DNA from: an uncultured Collinsella sp.
GTDB lineage: Bacteria; Actinomycetota; Coriobacteriia; Coriobacteriales; Coriobacteriaceae
Direction of reading: 5' to 3'
Length of the DNA stretch: 6,057 nt
Assembly: GCA_905208635.1 (NCBI GenBank)
Contig: CAJLPX010000059.1
Location: 1-6,057 of the forward strand
Part shown: positions 1-6,004 of the stretch, one piece after another
Numbering within the stretch: position 1 is the first letter of the stretch
How the letters are laid out: the number at the start of each line of letters is the position of its first letter
Made by a program: the position numbers and the translations under genes
Notes under the pieces: generated by a model
What the model saw: only the letters and a program-made list of their open reading frames with translations
Told to the model about the DNA's origin: nothing
The model's database searches: none

Positions 1-45
1 CCCATTGCTGGGAGCTCTTTCAATCAATGGTGCGGGCGAAAGGAC
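1..45 (-). repeat. Truncated second copy of tRNA-Leu 3' end plus terminator (direct repeat, left copy)
   Basis: These 45 bases are identical to 190-234. They contain, on the minus strand, the CCA end, the 3' acceptor strand and part of the T-arm of tRNA-Leu (28-45), then the linker and most of the terminator hairpin (1-16). The identity stops just after GGAC, inside the T-loop, and the sequence beyond it (46 onward) is unrelated to tRNA. The rest of a tRNA body is missing, so this is a tRNA fragment and not a functional gene. The repeat touches the window edge and may be longer than seen here. Confidence 0.9.
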
Positions 46-130
46 GTCCGCGTATCCGCTTCGCGGATCCGCACCGGCTTCGCCCGCCTGCCGGCGGACT
101 CGCCAGCTCGCTAAAAACGCTCCGCGTTTT
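46..130. repeat. GC-rich cluster of nested hairpins, cloverleaf-like, non-coding
   Basis: Four inverted repeats sit close together. GTCCG at 46-50 pairs with CGGAC at 95-99 and encloses two hairpins: ATCCGC/GCGGAT (54-59 with 63-68, loop TTC) and CCGGC/GCCGG (74-78 with 90-94). A further hairpin follows: AAAACGC/GCGTTTT (114-120 with 124-130, loop TCC). The first three form a three-way junction on paper. The block separates the truncated tRNA-Leu copy from the terminator of the intact one. It could be a dispersed palindromic repeat or the trace of an insertion. No open frame here looks coding: the one that spans it merely translates the DNA repeat twice. Confidence 0.6.
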
Positions 131-150
131 CTTGACGCTCGCTCCTTCAC

Positions 151-176
151 AGGTTCAAGTCCCTGCGATGGGCACA
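151..176 (+). other. T-arm-like fragment, inverted relative to tRNA-Leu
   Basis: AGGTTCAAGTCC at 151-162 is the exact reverse complement of 231-242, the T-loop region of the intact tRNA-Leu. It is followed by CTGCGATGGGCACA, which resembles the 3' end of a plus-strand tRNA but does not end in CCA. No matching 5' half is present and the T-stem does not pair cleanly. It is therefore at most a tRNA 3' remnant. It could also be part of a dispersed repeat. Confidence 0.35.
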
Positions 177-179
177 TAA

Positions 180-205
180 CAAAAAAGCCCCCATTGCTGG
201 GAGCT
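180..205 (-). terminator. Intrinsic terminator of tRNA-Leu
   Basis: On the minus strand an 8-bp stem AGCTCCCA/TGGGGGCT (one G-U pair) closes a GCAA tetraloop and is followed directly by a run of T (plus-strand A at 181-186). It lies 11 bases past the CCA end of the tRNA, where a terminator is expected. Most of the same hairpin is duplicated at 1-16. Confidence 0.85.
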
Positions 206-234
206 CTTTCAATCAATGGTGCGGGCGAAAGGAC
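190..234 (-). repeat. Direct repeat, right copy (part of the intact tRNA-Leu and its terminator)
   Basis: Identical over 45 bases to 1-45, offset by 189 bases and in the same orientation. This copy is embedded in the intact tRNA-Leu gene and its terminator. A same-direction duplication of a tRNA 3' end is the pattern left by integrases that use tRNA genes. However, the gap between the copies is only 144 bases and holds no integrase. Confidence 0.9.
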
Positions 235-303
235 TTGAACCTTCATGGGGTTGCCCCCATACGGACCTGAACCGTACGCGTCTGCCAATTCCGCCACGCC
301 CGC
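217..303 (-). tRNA. tRNA-Leu, anticodon CAG
   Basis: This class II tRNA is 87 bases long with the CCA end encoded. The acceptor stem GCGGGCG pairs perfectly with CGCCCGC, with discriminator A. The anticodon stem TACGG/CCGTA encloses the loop TTCAGGT, giving anticodon CAG, which reads the leucine codon CUG. The long variable arm TGGGG/CCCCA closes a GCAA tetraloop, and the T-loop reads TTCAAGT. The length, the long variable arm and the discriminator A all fit leucine. A promoter lies just upstream and a terminator just downstream, so it can be transcribed as a single-gene unit. CUG should be a heavily used leucine codon in this GC-rich genome. Confidence 0.97.
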
Positions 304-314
304 GTGCAGGAATT

Positions 315-343
315 AGAATAACGGAGCGCCATCGCGAACGCAA
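315..343 (-). promoter_or_regulatory. Probable sigma-70-type promoter of tRNA-Leu
   Basis: On the minus strand TTGCGT (338-343) and TATTCT (315-320) are separated by exactly 17 bases. They match the -35 consensus at three and the -10 consensus at four of six positions. The start point would fall a few bases before the tRNA 5' end at 303. The element fits wholly in the gap between the tatD stop codon and the tRNA. Confidence 0.65.
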
Positions 344-346
344 GAA

Positions 347-1264
347 CTATTTTTGAAAAAGTTTGCAGGCATTTTCCCAAGCGGCTTGCGCGATTGTTTC
401 GGCGTCCTCACCAGTGCGATCGACACGGTCGTTAACCAGCGCGTTTGCCGTAATGGAGATCATTGCGGGCTCGCATTCAAGACCGCGGATGGGCTCCGGA
501 GCCATATACGGGCAATCCGTCTCTAACAAAATGCGGTCGAGCGGGGTCGCCGCAAATGCCTCGCGCACGTCGTCGTTGCGCTTAAAGGTGGCCGCACCAC
601 CATAGGCGATATAGCAGCCCAGCTTCACAAAGCGCTCCATCGTGGCGCGGTCCTCGCCAAAGCAGTGCAGCACACAACCGGCCTGGGGCACGCCCACCTC
701 ACGAAGCACGTTGTACGCATCCATATGCGAGGTGCGCTCCCCATCCGAGTCCTCGTGCCGCAGGTGCAACTCCACCGGCACGTTACGGCACGCGGCAAGC
801 TCGAGCTGGCGCGCCATGCAGTCAATCTGCACGTTATGAGGTGCCGGCGCGATATCGTCATCATAGTCCATGTGGTAGTCCAGGCCGATTTCGCCAATAC
901 CGGCGCATAAGGGGTCATCGAGTGCGGCAACGACCTGTGCGTGAACGTCGTCGGTATAGTCCGGCGCGCCATACGGATGCACGCCGGCAAGATACTTGAT
1001 CTGCGGGATATCCTGCATCGGCAGAATCTCGCGCGTCAGCCAGTCGCTATAGTCCGTCACGCTGCGCTTATCGGCAATGGGATCGAAGACCGTCACCAAC
1101 AGGTCGATGCCCGCGGCTTTGGCGCGCACGAGTGTCTCGGGCACTTCTTTGCCCCAAAACGAAAGCAGATGCGCATGCGTGTCAGCAAGCGGTGCCAAGG
1201 GCACGGGACAAGCAACCGTCTTCTTTTTCTTGGTAAACGTCACGCGTTCGGCATTAGGCATCAT
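347..1264 (-). CDS. tatD: TatD-family metal-dependent hydrolase (putative DNase)
   Basis: The 305-residue protein belongs to the TatD family, cytosolic two-metal hydrolases of the amidohydrolase fold whose characterised members act as 3'-5' DNA exonucleases or deoxyribonucleases. Metal-site motifs appear in family order: DTHAH (28-32), GEIGLDYH (124-131) with Glu125, His167 in HLRH, HCFGE with His200, and LLETDCPY with Asp250. The start chosen is the ATG at 1264, because AGGAG (1272-1276) lies 7 bases upstream. A longer open frame would begin at 1375 but would lie deep inside rsmA. The gene overlaps the rsmA stop by 11 bases, so translation is probably coupled. About 27 residues before DTHAH, including a run of four lysines, form an extension, making the protein longer than the usual roughly 260 residues. 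The true substrate cannot be told from sequence. Confidence 0.9.
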   Translation of the reverse strand: MMPNAERVTFTKKKKTVACPVPLAPLADTHAHLLSFWGKEVPETLVRAKAAGIDLLVTVFDPIADKRSVTDYSDWLTREILPMQDIPQIKYLAGVHPYGAPDYTDDVHAQVVAALDDPLCAGIGEIGLDYHMDYDDDIAPAPHNVQIDCMARQLELAACRNVPVELHLRHEDSDGERTSHMDAYNVLREVGVPQAGCVLHCFGEDRATMERFVKLGCYIAYGGAATFKRNDDVREAFAATPLDRILLETDCPYMAPEPIRGLECEPAMISITANALVNDRVDRTGEDAETIAQAAWENACKLFQK

Positions 1265-2114
1265 GGATGAGCTCCTGGGCCAGACGGACAAAGTCGGCAA
1301 CATCAAGCGTCTCGGCGCGCGTGGTGGGTGCGATACCGCAAGCCTCAAAGGCGGCATCGAGCACGTCCTTGGCAAAACCGTTGGCGCTCATGGAATTGCG
1401 GATGGTCTTGCGACGCTGAGCAAATGCAGCGTCAATCACGCGGGCCACAAATTCGCGATCGAGTTCTTCGGGCATCACACCGTCAACACGGTCGATACGC
1501 ACGACGGTCGAGTCCACGTGCGGCGCCGGCATAAAGCAACGCGGCGGCACCTCAAAGCGACCCGTCACCTGCGCATACAGGCCGAGCTTTGCCGTATAGC
1601 CGCCATAGGTCTTGTTGCCCGGCACTGCGGCAATGCGATCGGCAACCTCCTTTTGCACCATGACGACAGCGCGCTTAAGCGCGGGCATCGTCTGGAAGAA
1701 CTGAAGAATGATCGTCGCCGCCACGTTATAGGGCAGATTCGCGACAAACACCGTGGGTTCACCACCGGCGGCCTGCTCAATCTGCTCCGGCGTCACCTTG
1801 AGCGCATCGCCCATGATAAAGCGGAAGTTGGCATAGTCGGCGGCGTGGGCATCGAGCACCGGCTCAAGCTCGGGATCGGCCTCAATGGACGTAACGCACG
1901 CCGCTTCCTGCAGTAACGCAAGTGTCAACGTTCCACAACCCGGACCCACCTCGAGTACGCGCTCGTCACCTGCAAGCTCGGCAAGCTCGCAGATACGCTC
2001 GATCACATGATTGTCGATTAGAAAGTTCTGGCCCAGGCGATGCTTGGTCGCAAGGCCAAACTCCTCCAGCAGCTCCCTGGTGGCCGTGGGGTTTGCCAAA
2101 GGCGAAGTTGTCAT
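1254..2114 (-). CDS. rsmA: 16S rRNA (adenine1518-N6/adenine1519-N6)-dimethyltransferase RsmA (KsgA)
   Basis: RsmA uses S-adenosylmethionine to dimethylate two adjacent adenines in the last hairpin of 16S rRNA, a late check in 30S assembly; loss gives kasugamycin resistance in known bacteria. The 286-residue length is normal. Motifs in order: GQNFLID (28-34), the AdoMet loop EVGPGCGTLT (55-64), the acidic EADPEL (78-83), GDAL (102-105), the catalytic NLPYNV (126-131), QKEVADR (154-160), PAPHVDS (196-202) and AFAQRRKTIRNS (230-241) in the helical C-terminal domain. Nothing is missing. The ATG at 2114 is set by AAGGAGG (2120-2126), 5 bases upstream. The gene lies 110 bases past metG, beyond a terminator hairpin, and overlaps tatD at its 3' end. 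Confidence 0.97.
   Translation of the reverse strand: MTTSPLANPTATRELLEEFGLATKHRLGQNFLIDNHVIERICELAELAGDERVLEVGPGCGTLTLALLQEAACVTSIEADPELEPVLDAHAADYANFRFIMGDALKVTPEQIEQAAGGEPTVFVANLPYNVAATIILQFFQTMPALKRAVVMVQKEVADRIAAVPGNKTYGGYTAKLGLYAQVTGRFEVPPRCFMPAPHVDSTVVRIDRVDGVMPEELDREFVARVIDAAFAQRRKTIRNSMSANGFAKDVLDAAFEACGIAPTTRAETLDVADFVRLAQELIHDA
1272..1276 (-). promoter_or_regulatory. Ribosome binding site deciding the tatD start
   Basis: AGGAG on the minus strand lies 7 bases before the ATG at 1264 and inside the last codons of rsmA. It favours the 305-residue tatD product over the longer frame. Confidence 0.75.
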
Positions 2115-2146
2115 GGTTGCCTCCTTAGCATGATGGCGGCGTCTTG

Positions 2147-2182
2147 AAACAAAAGGGCATGGACCGTGGCGGCCATGCCCTT
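2147..2182 (-). terminator. Intrinsic terminator after metG
   Basis: On the minus strand a perfect 10-bp stem AAGGGCATGG/CCATGCCCTT (2173-2182 with 2153-2162) continues through CCG/CGG, with one bulged base, to a CCA loop. It is followed by TTTTGTTT. It begins about 40 bases past the metG stop. Only about 30 bases separate it from the rsmA start, so rsmA and tatD must be reached by read-through or from a promoter upstream of the hairpin. Confidence 0.8.
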
Positions 2183-2224
2183 ACAGCTAAACAGCAAATT
2201 GCCGATATGGCGCTCGCGCGGTCT

Positions 2225-3826
2225 CTACGCCAGACGCGGGAACAGCGGATCGCCCTTCTCGACGGGCTGACCACCAGCAAGCAGGCCCCAAGCGCAAATG
2301 CCCTTGAGGTCGTCGCTCGCGGCCTCGCCCTCACAGGACAGGCGGCGCAGAGCCTCGACAGAAGTCTGGGGCATGAGCGGCATCAGCAGGTGGGCGGCGA
2401 TGCGGATGGCCTCGAGCAGGTTGTAAATCACAAATGCCAGCTCGTCAGCCTTGGCCTCGTCCTTGGCAAGCGCCCAGGGCTCGGAGTCCTCGATGTAGTG
2501 GTTGGCGGCATGGATGAGCTCCATGACCTCATCCTTGGCTCCGCCGTAATCGAGCATGTCCATCTTGGCCATGTAGCGCTCGACCAAACCGTCGGCAATC
2601 TTTGCCAGCGAATTATCGAACGCGTCGGCAGACGCCGGTTTAGCCGGGGCGCAGCCGTCAAAGTACTTTGCGCTCATGTTGAGCGAGCGCGAAATGAGGT
2701 TGCCCCAGCTGTTGGCCAGATCGGCGTTGTAGACCTGCTCCATGCGATCGAAGCTGATGGCGCCGTCGGTGCCGGGGACCACGTCGGTCATAAAGTAATA
2801 GCGATAGCCCTCAACGCCCAGCATGTCGATAACGTCCTGCGGAGCGATGGCGTTACCGCGGCTCTTGGACATCTTCTCGGCCTTGCCGGTCTCGGCATTG
2901 CGCACGGTCAGGAAGCCGTGGGCAAAGACGTGCTCGGGCAGGGCCTCGCCGATGGTCATGAGCATGGCGGGCCAAATGACGCAGTGGAAGCGGATGATGT
3001 CCTTACCCACGATGTGGAACTGCGCGGGCCAGCGATAGGCCAGCTCGGCACGCGCCTCGTCGGTGTCGACACCGTAGCCGACGGCCGTCATATAGTTGAG
3101 CAGCGCATCGAACCACACGTAGGTCACGTGACCCTCGTCAAACGGGACCTGAATGCCCCAGTCAAAGCTCGTGCGGCTCACGGAAAGGTCGTTAAGGCCG
3201 CCCTCGACAAAGCTACGTACCTCGTTCATGCGGAACGCAGGCTCGACAAAGTCGGGGTGCTCGTCATAGAGCTTGAGAAGCTTGTCCTGGAAGGCGGAAA
3301 GCTTAAAGAAGTAGGACTCCTCCTGCACGCGCTCAAGCGGACGGTGGCAGTCGGGGCATAGATGCTGGCCGACGCTGCCGTACTCCTCGTCGCCCTTCTG
3401 GACCTGCGTATCAGTGAAGTAGGTCTCGTCAGGCACGCAATACCAACCGTCGTAGCTGCCCTTATACAGGTAACCGGACTCCTTCATGCGCTCCCACAGA
3501 TACTGCACGGCATGATGCTGGCGCGGCTCGGTGGTGCGGATGAAGTCGTCGTTGGAAATCTCGAGCTTGCTCCAAAGCTCCTTGAAGTGCGGGGCCTGGC
3601 TATCGGTCCACTCCTGCGGCGTCATGCCATGCTTGGCTGCGGCCTCGGCGACCTTCTCGCCGTGCTCGTCCATGCCGGTCAGGAACTTGACGTTATAGCC
3701 GGCGGAACGGCGATAGCGAGCCTGAACGTCGGCGATGATGGTGGAATAAGCCGTGCCCAGGTGCGGATCGGCGTTGACGTAGTAGATGGGCGTCGTGATA
3801 AAGAACGAAGGCTTGCTTTGATCCAT
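2225..3826 (-). CDS. metG: Methionyl-tRNA synthetase
   Basis: A class I aminoacyl-tRNA synthetase that attaches methionine to initiator and elongator tRNA-Met in the cytosol. The 533-residue protein starts with the Rossmann-fold core: TTPIYYVN (11-18), the HIGH-equivalent HLGT (22-25), LTGMDEHGEKV (49-59), the connective domain with Cys130 and CPDC (157-160) as likely zinc ligands, YVWFDALLNY (236-245), KDIIRFH (275-281) and KMSKSRGN (318-325). A helical anticodon-binding domain follows. The protein ends there, so the C-terminal EMAP/Trbp-like tRNA-binding domain found in longer enzymes such as that of Bacillus is absent. The last base of HIGH is Thr instead of His, an allowed variation in this family as I recall it. 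The ATG at 3826 has TCCTCC in plus sense (3835-3840), that is GGAGGA, 8 bases upstream. It is followed by a strong terminator. Confidence 0.98.
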   Translation of the reverse strand: MDQSKPSFFITTPIYYVNADPHLGTAYSTIIADVQARYRRSAGYNVKFLTGMDEHGEKVAEAAAKHGMTPQEWTDSQAPHFKELWSKLEISNDDFIRTTEPRQHHAVQYLWERMKESGYLYKGSYDGWYCVPDETYFTDTQVQKGDEEYGSVGQHLCPDCHRPLERVQEESYFFKLSAFQDKLLKLYDEHPDFVEPAFRMNEVRSFVEGGLNDLSVSRTSFDWGIQVPFDEGHVTYVWFDALLNYMTAVGYGVDTDEARAELAYRWPAQFHIVGKDIIRFHCVIWPAMLMTIGEALPEHVFAHGFLTVRNAETGKAEKMSKSRGNAIAPQDVIDMLGVEGYRYYFMTDVVPGTDGAISFDRMEQVYNADLANSWGNLISRSLNMSAKYFDGCAPAKPASADAFDNSLAKIADGLVERYMAKMDMLDYGGAKDEVMELIHAANHYIEDSEPWALAKDEAKADELAFVIYNLLEAIRIAAHLLMPLMPQTSVEALRRLSCEGEAASDDLKGICAWGLLAGGQPVEKGDPLFPRLA

Positions 3827-3865
3827 GGGGTTTGTCCTCCAGAAAAACGTTGCATACAGAGGATG

Positions 3866-3894
3866 ATTCTAGCGCAAGGGCTGGATATCCTCCA
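3866..3894 (-). promoter_or_regulatory. Possible promoter of metG
   Basis: In the 69-base gap between rsmI and metG, TAGAAT (3866-3871, five of six matches to the -10 consensus) lies 17 bases from TGGAGG (3889-3894, three of six matches to the -35 consensus). The leader would be about 30 bases long. This leaves no room for a T-box or other long riboregulator. No terminator for rsmI is seen, so metG may also be read from upstream. Confidence 0.35.
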
Positions 3895-3895
3895 T

Positions 3896-4774
3896 CTATT
3901 GCATATCGAGCACCATGGCATAGACATCGCGCTTGCGGCGCGAATACTTCTGAGACAGGCGCTTGGCCACCGCAGACGCGGGCTCCCCCTCCTCGAGCGC
4001 GGCGCGGATATCCTCGCGCAGGGCCTCGTCGGGATCCGCTACCGCAGCGCCAACCGGCGCGATGCCGGCCTCCTCATCCTCGCTCGGCGGCGCGATGACC
4101 AGCGCAATCTCGCCCTTTACCTCGCCGCGAGCACGCAGCTCCTCGGCAAGCTGGTCAGCGGGCCCGCGCAAGACCTCCTCGTGCAGCTTGGTGAGTTCGC
4201 GGCAGACGGCAACCTCACGCTGGGGAAAGACCTCCGCCACGGCCTCGAGCGTCGCCACGATGCGATGTGGAGACTCGTAGAAGATGAGTGCGCCGGGCAC
4301 CACGGCAAGGCGCTGCAAACGGCGCACACGGTCGCCGTGCTTTCGGCCCAAAAAGCCCTCGAAGAAAAAATGCTCGCAGGGAATGCCGGACGAAACAAGC
4401 GCCGTGACGCAAGCAGAGGGCCCGGGAATAACTTCGACGGGCAAATCGGCCTCACGCGCCGCCTCGACCAGCGCCTGGCCGGGATCGGACACGCTCGGCA
4501 TGCCGGCGTCCGAGGCAAAGGCGAGGGTCTCCCCCGCCAGCAGACGGTCGACCAGGCCGGCAGCGCGGCTAGCGATCACATTCTCGTCGCAACGGACAAG
4601 CGGCTTGGAAATGCCCAGGTGCATCAGCAGCTTTGACGTCACACGCGTGTCTTCGCAGCAGATGACATCGGCAGCGGCAAAGGCCTCGCCAACGCGCGGG
4701 GACAGGTCACCCAGGTTGCCGATGGGCGTGCCGACCACATAGAGTTTGCCCGTATGGGCGCTGTTTTGCGTCAT
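3896..4774 (-). CDS. rsmI: 16S rRNA (cytidine1402-2'-O)-methyltransferase RsmI
   Basis: RsmI uses S-adenosylmethionine to methylate the ribose of C1402 in the 16S decoding centre. The 292-residue protein has the tetrapyrrole-methylase-like fold, with motifs in order: GTPIGNLGDLS (15-25), CEDTR (40-44), SDAGMPSVSDPG (88-99), PGPSA (117-121), FFEGFLGRK (137-145), YESPHR (166-171) and CREL (191-194). The C-terminal tail (about 265-292), with SAVAKRLSQKY and a basic RRKRDVY stretch, matches the small helical domain of the family. Met92 stands where many homologues have Thr. The ATG at 4774 follows the stop of the upstream GH5-like gene by 6 bases. Only a weak AGG is present 5 bases before it, overlapping that stop, so translation probably depends on coupling. 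Confidence 0.96.
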   Translation of the reverse strand: MTQNSAHTGKLYVVGTPIGNLGDLSPRVGEAFAAADVICCEDTRVTSKLLMHLGISKPLVRCDENVIASRAAGLVDRLLAGETLAFASDAGMPSVSDPGQALVEAAREADLPVEVIPGPSACVTALVSSGIPCEHFFFEGFLGRKHGDRVRRLQRLAVVPGALIFYESPHRIVATLEAVAEVFPQREVAVCRELTKLHEEVLRGPADQLAEELRARGEVKGEIALVIAPPSEDEEAGIAPVGAAVADPDEALREDIRAALEEGEPASAVAKRLSQKYSRRKRDVYAMVLDMQ

Positions 4775-4780
4775 ATCAAC

Positions 4781-5842
4781 CTATTCAATCATGCCGCGCT
4801 CGAGCGTACCGAGCGCCGCGCGGGCGTCCCATGCTGCAATGCGCTTCTCGGTCTTCCACGTTTGGAAGAACCAACCGGCAGCCGGCGCAAACGAAGCCAG
4901 CTGGTTGGCGATAAACACGCGCTCGTAGGCATTGCGGCCCTCGGGCGTAACCGACGAGTTGGCAAAGATTGCCGCACCCGACCATTCGCCCACCAGCACG
5001 GGGAACCCCGTCGAAATCGCCTCTTTGAGCTCGCGCTTGTTACGCGAAATCGCCGTCGTCAGCCCGCGGGGGCTCGTGATGTCGAGCGCATGCTCGTCGC
5101 GGTAATGGTACAGGTGAAGGTCCATATAGACGTTCTTGTACTTGGCGCCGCGCATAAAATGCTTCCACTCGCTGGGATACCCCGAAGACGAGAAGACGAC
5201 GATCTTGTCCTCTGGCATATACGAACGGACGAGCTCATAGGCATCGCGATAGAAGTTGCGCAGGTAGTGAGCCGGAATGCCATCCGTCATGGTAAAGAGG
5301 CTCTTGCGGACGCTCATCTGCGGCGTGTCCAGCAGCTCGATGCCCAGCAGGCTCTCGGCCTCGCCGTAACGCTCGGCCAAGCGCTCGAGCACGTCGAGCG
5401 CGACATGACGGCCGTTGGTGGACGAATGCCACTCGGCAACAGCCTCCGGCGTGGTGGGCGAATCGTTGGAATCGCCCTGACCACCTGGCACTGTCGCCAG
5501 GTCGAGCAGAACACGGATGTTGTACTTGGCGGCCCACTCAATTGCGCGATCGATGTAGTCGACAACCGAGATGTAGGACGCATCGGACTCCTGCGAGCCG
5601 AAGGCATACCAGGGCACCGGCAGACGCACGGCATTGAGGCCAATCTGCGCCATGCGGCGAAAATCGTCCTCGCTCACAAACGTTTCGTAATGACGGCGCA
5701 TGCGCTCGTTATAGGCGGCGGTACCCATGGCCTCCTGTAGCTCAGCCGCGTTGGATGCACCGGTCGCCGCGTACAGCGACGGGGTCACCCAAGGCTCGGG
5801 AATAAACCAGCCAGAGAGATTAACGCCGAGTATCCTCTCCAT
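4781..5842 (-). CDS. Divergent GH5-like (exo-beta-1,3-glucanase-type) protein with altered catalytic motif
   Basis: The 353-residue protein resembles glycoside hydrolase family 5 enzymes of the exo-1,3-beta-glucanase type (GH5_9). The N-terminus has GVNLSGWF and EPWVTPSLY (6-24), then SEDDF and the IGLNAVRLPVPWYAFG stretch (67-82). Later come LHLYHYRD (242-249), the nucleophile motif GEWS with Glu286, and GWFFQTWKTE (323-332). The acid/base Asn-Glu-Pro expected after the IELL strand reads Asp172-Thr173-Pro174. The usual His in the DLH motif is Ala116. So one of the two catalytic glutamates is absent and hydrolysis by the standard retaining mechanism is doubtful. There is no signal peptide or membrane segment, so it should be cytosolic. 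The ATG at 5842 is favoured by AAGGGGG (5848-5854), 5 bases upstream, and by homology starting at once. The open frame continues up to 6040 but crosses a terminator. rsmI follows after 6 bases. Confidence 0.8.
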   Translation of the reverse strand: MERILGVNLSGWFIPEPWVTPSLYAATGASNAAELQEAMGTAAYNERMRRHYETFVSEDDFRRMAQIGLNAVRLPVPWYAFGSQESDASYISVVDYIDRAIEWAAKYNIRVLLDLATVPGGQGDSNDSPTTPEAVAEWHSSTNGRHVALDVLERLAERYGEAESLLGIELLDTPQMSVRKSLFTMTDGIPAHYLRNFYRDAYELVRSYMPEDKIVVFSSSGYPSEWKHFMRGAKYKNVYMDLHLYHYRDEHALDITSPRGLTTAISRNKRELKEAISTGFPVLVGEWSGAAIFANSSVTPEGRNAYERVFIANQLASFAPAAGWFFQTWKTEKRIAAWDARAALGTLERGMIE

Positions 5843-5847
5843 CACTG

Positions 5848-5854
5848 CCCCCTT
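5848..5854 (-). promoter_or_regulatory. Ribosome binding site deciding the GH5-like start
   Basis: AAGGGGG on the minus strand lies 5 bases before the ATG at 5842 and differs from AAGGAGG at one position. It supports the 353-residue product over the 419-residue frame. Confidence 0.65.
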
Positions 5855-5907
5855 CGGATCATGCAGGTCGAACCCGCATCGTATTGCGTAGGATAAGTAT
5901 CGTTTTG

Positions 5908-5913
5908 AGTATA
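5908..5913 (-). promoter_or_regulatory. Possible -10 box for the GH5-like/rsmI unit
   Basis: TATACT on the minus strand matches five of six consensus positions and would give a leader of about 60 bases. No convincing -35 hexamer is found 16 to 18 bases upstream, so the call is weak. The remaining sequence between 5843 and 6004 shows no coding potential. Confidence 0.35.
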
Positions 5914-6004
5914 CCCGCGTGTGCGGACAGGCGAGCGAACGGTCTGAAAAGTGGCGCAAAAGCGGGAGGAATGTCTGGGATGCGTTTTCCGCAGAGCCCT
6001 CGAT

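Noticed and set aside
1..216. CRISPR array or complete integrated element
   Set aside because: Only two repeat copies 144 bases apart, the unit is tRNA-derived, and no integrase or cas gene is in the window.
5..238. Plus-strand open frame of 77 codons whose predicted peptide repeats itself at both ends
   Set aside because: The repeated peptide is only the translation of the 45-base direct repeat, and the frame covers a terminator and part of a tRNA.
1265..1375. N-terminal extension of the TatD protein to an ATG at 1375
   Set aside because: It lies fully within rsmA, has no family similarity, and a good ribosome binding site sits before the ATG at 1264.
1077..1916. Plus-strand open frame of 279 codons
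   Set aside because: Antisense shadow of rsmA and tatD, rich in His, Arg and Gly as expected from reversed GC-rich codons.
3827..3895. T-box or S-box type riboswitch before metG
   Set aside because: The gap is only 69 bases and lacks the conserved elements; too short for such a leader.
2144..4636. Two long abutting plus-strand open frames (405 and 424 codons)
   Set aside because: They are antisense to metG and rsmI, both clearly recognised, and reflect high GC at third codon positions. No recognisable motifs or start signals were seen.
4754..5740. Plus-strand open frame of 328 codons
   Set aside because: Antisense to the GH5-like gene, which has conserved motifs on the minus strand.
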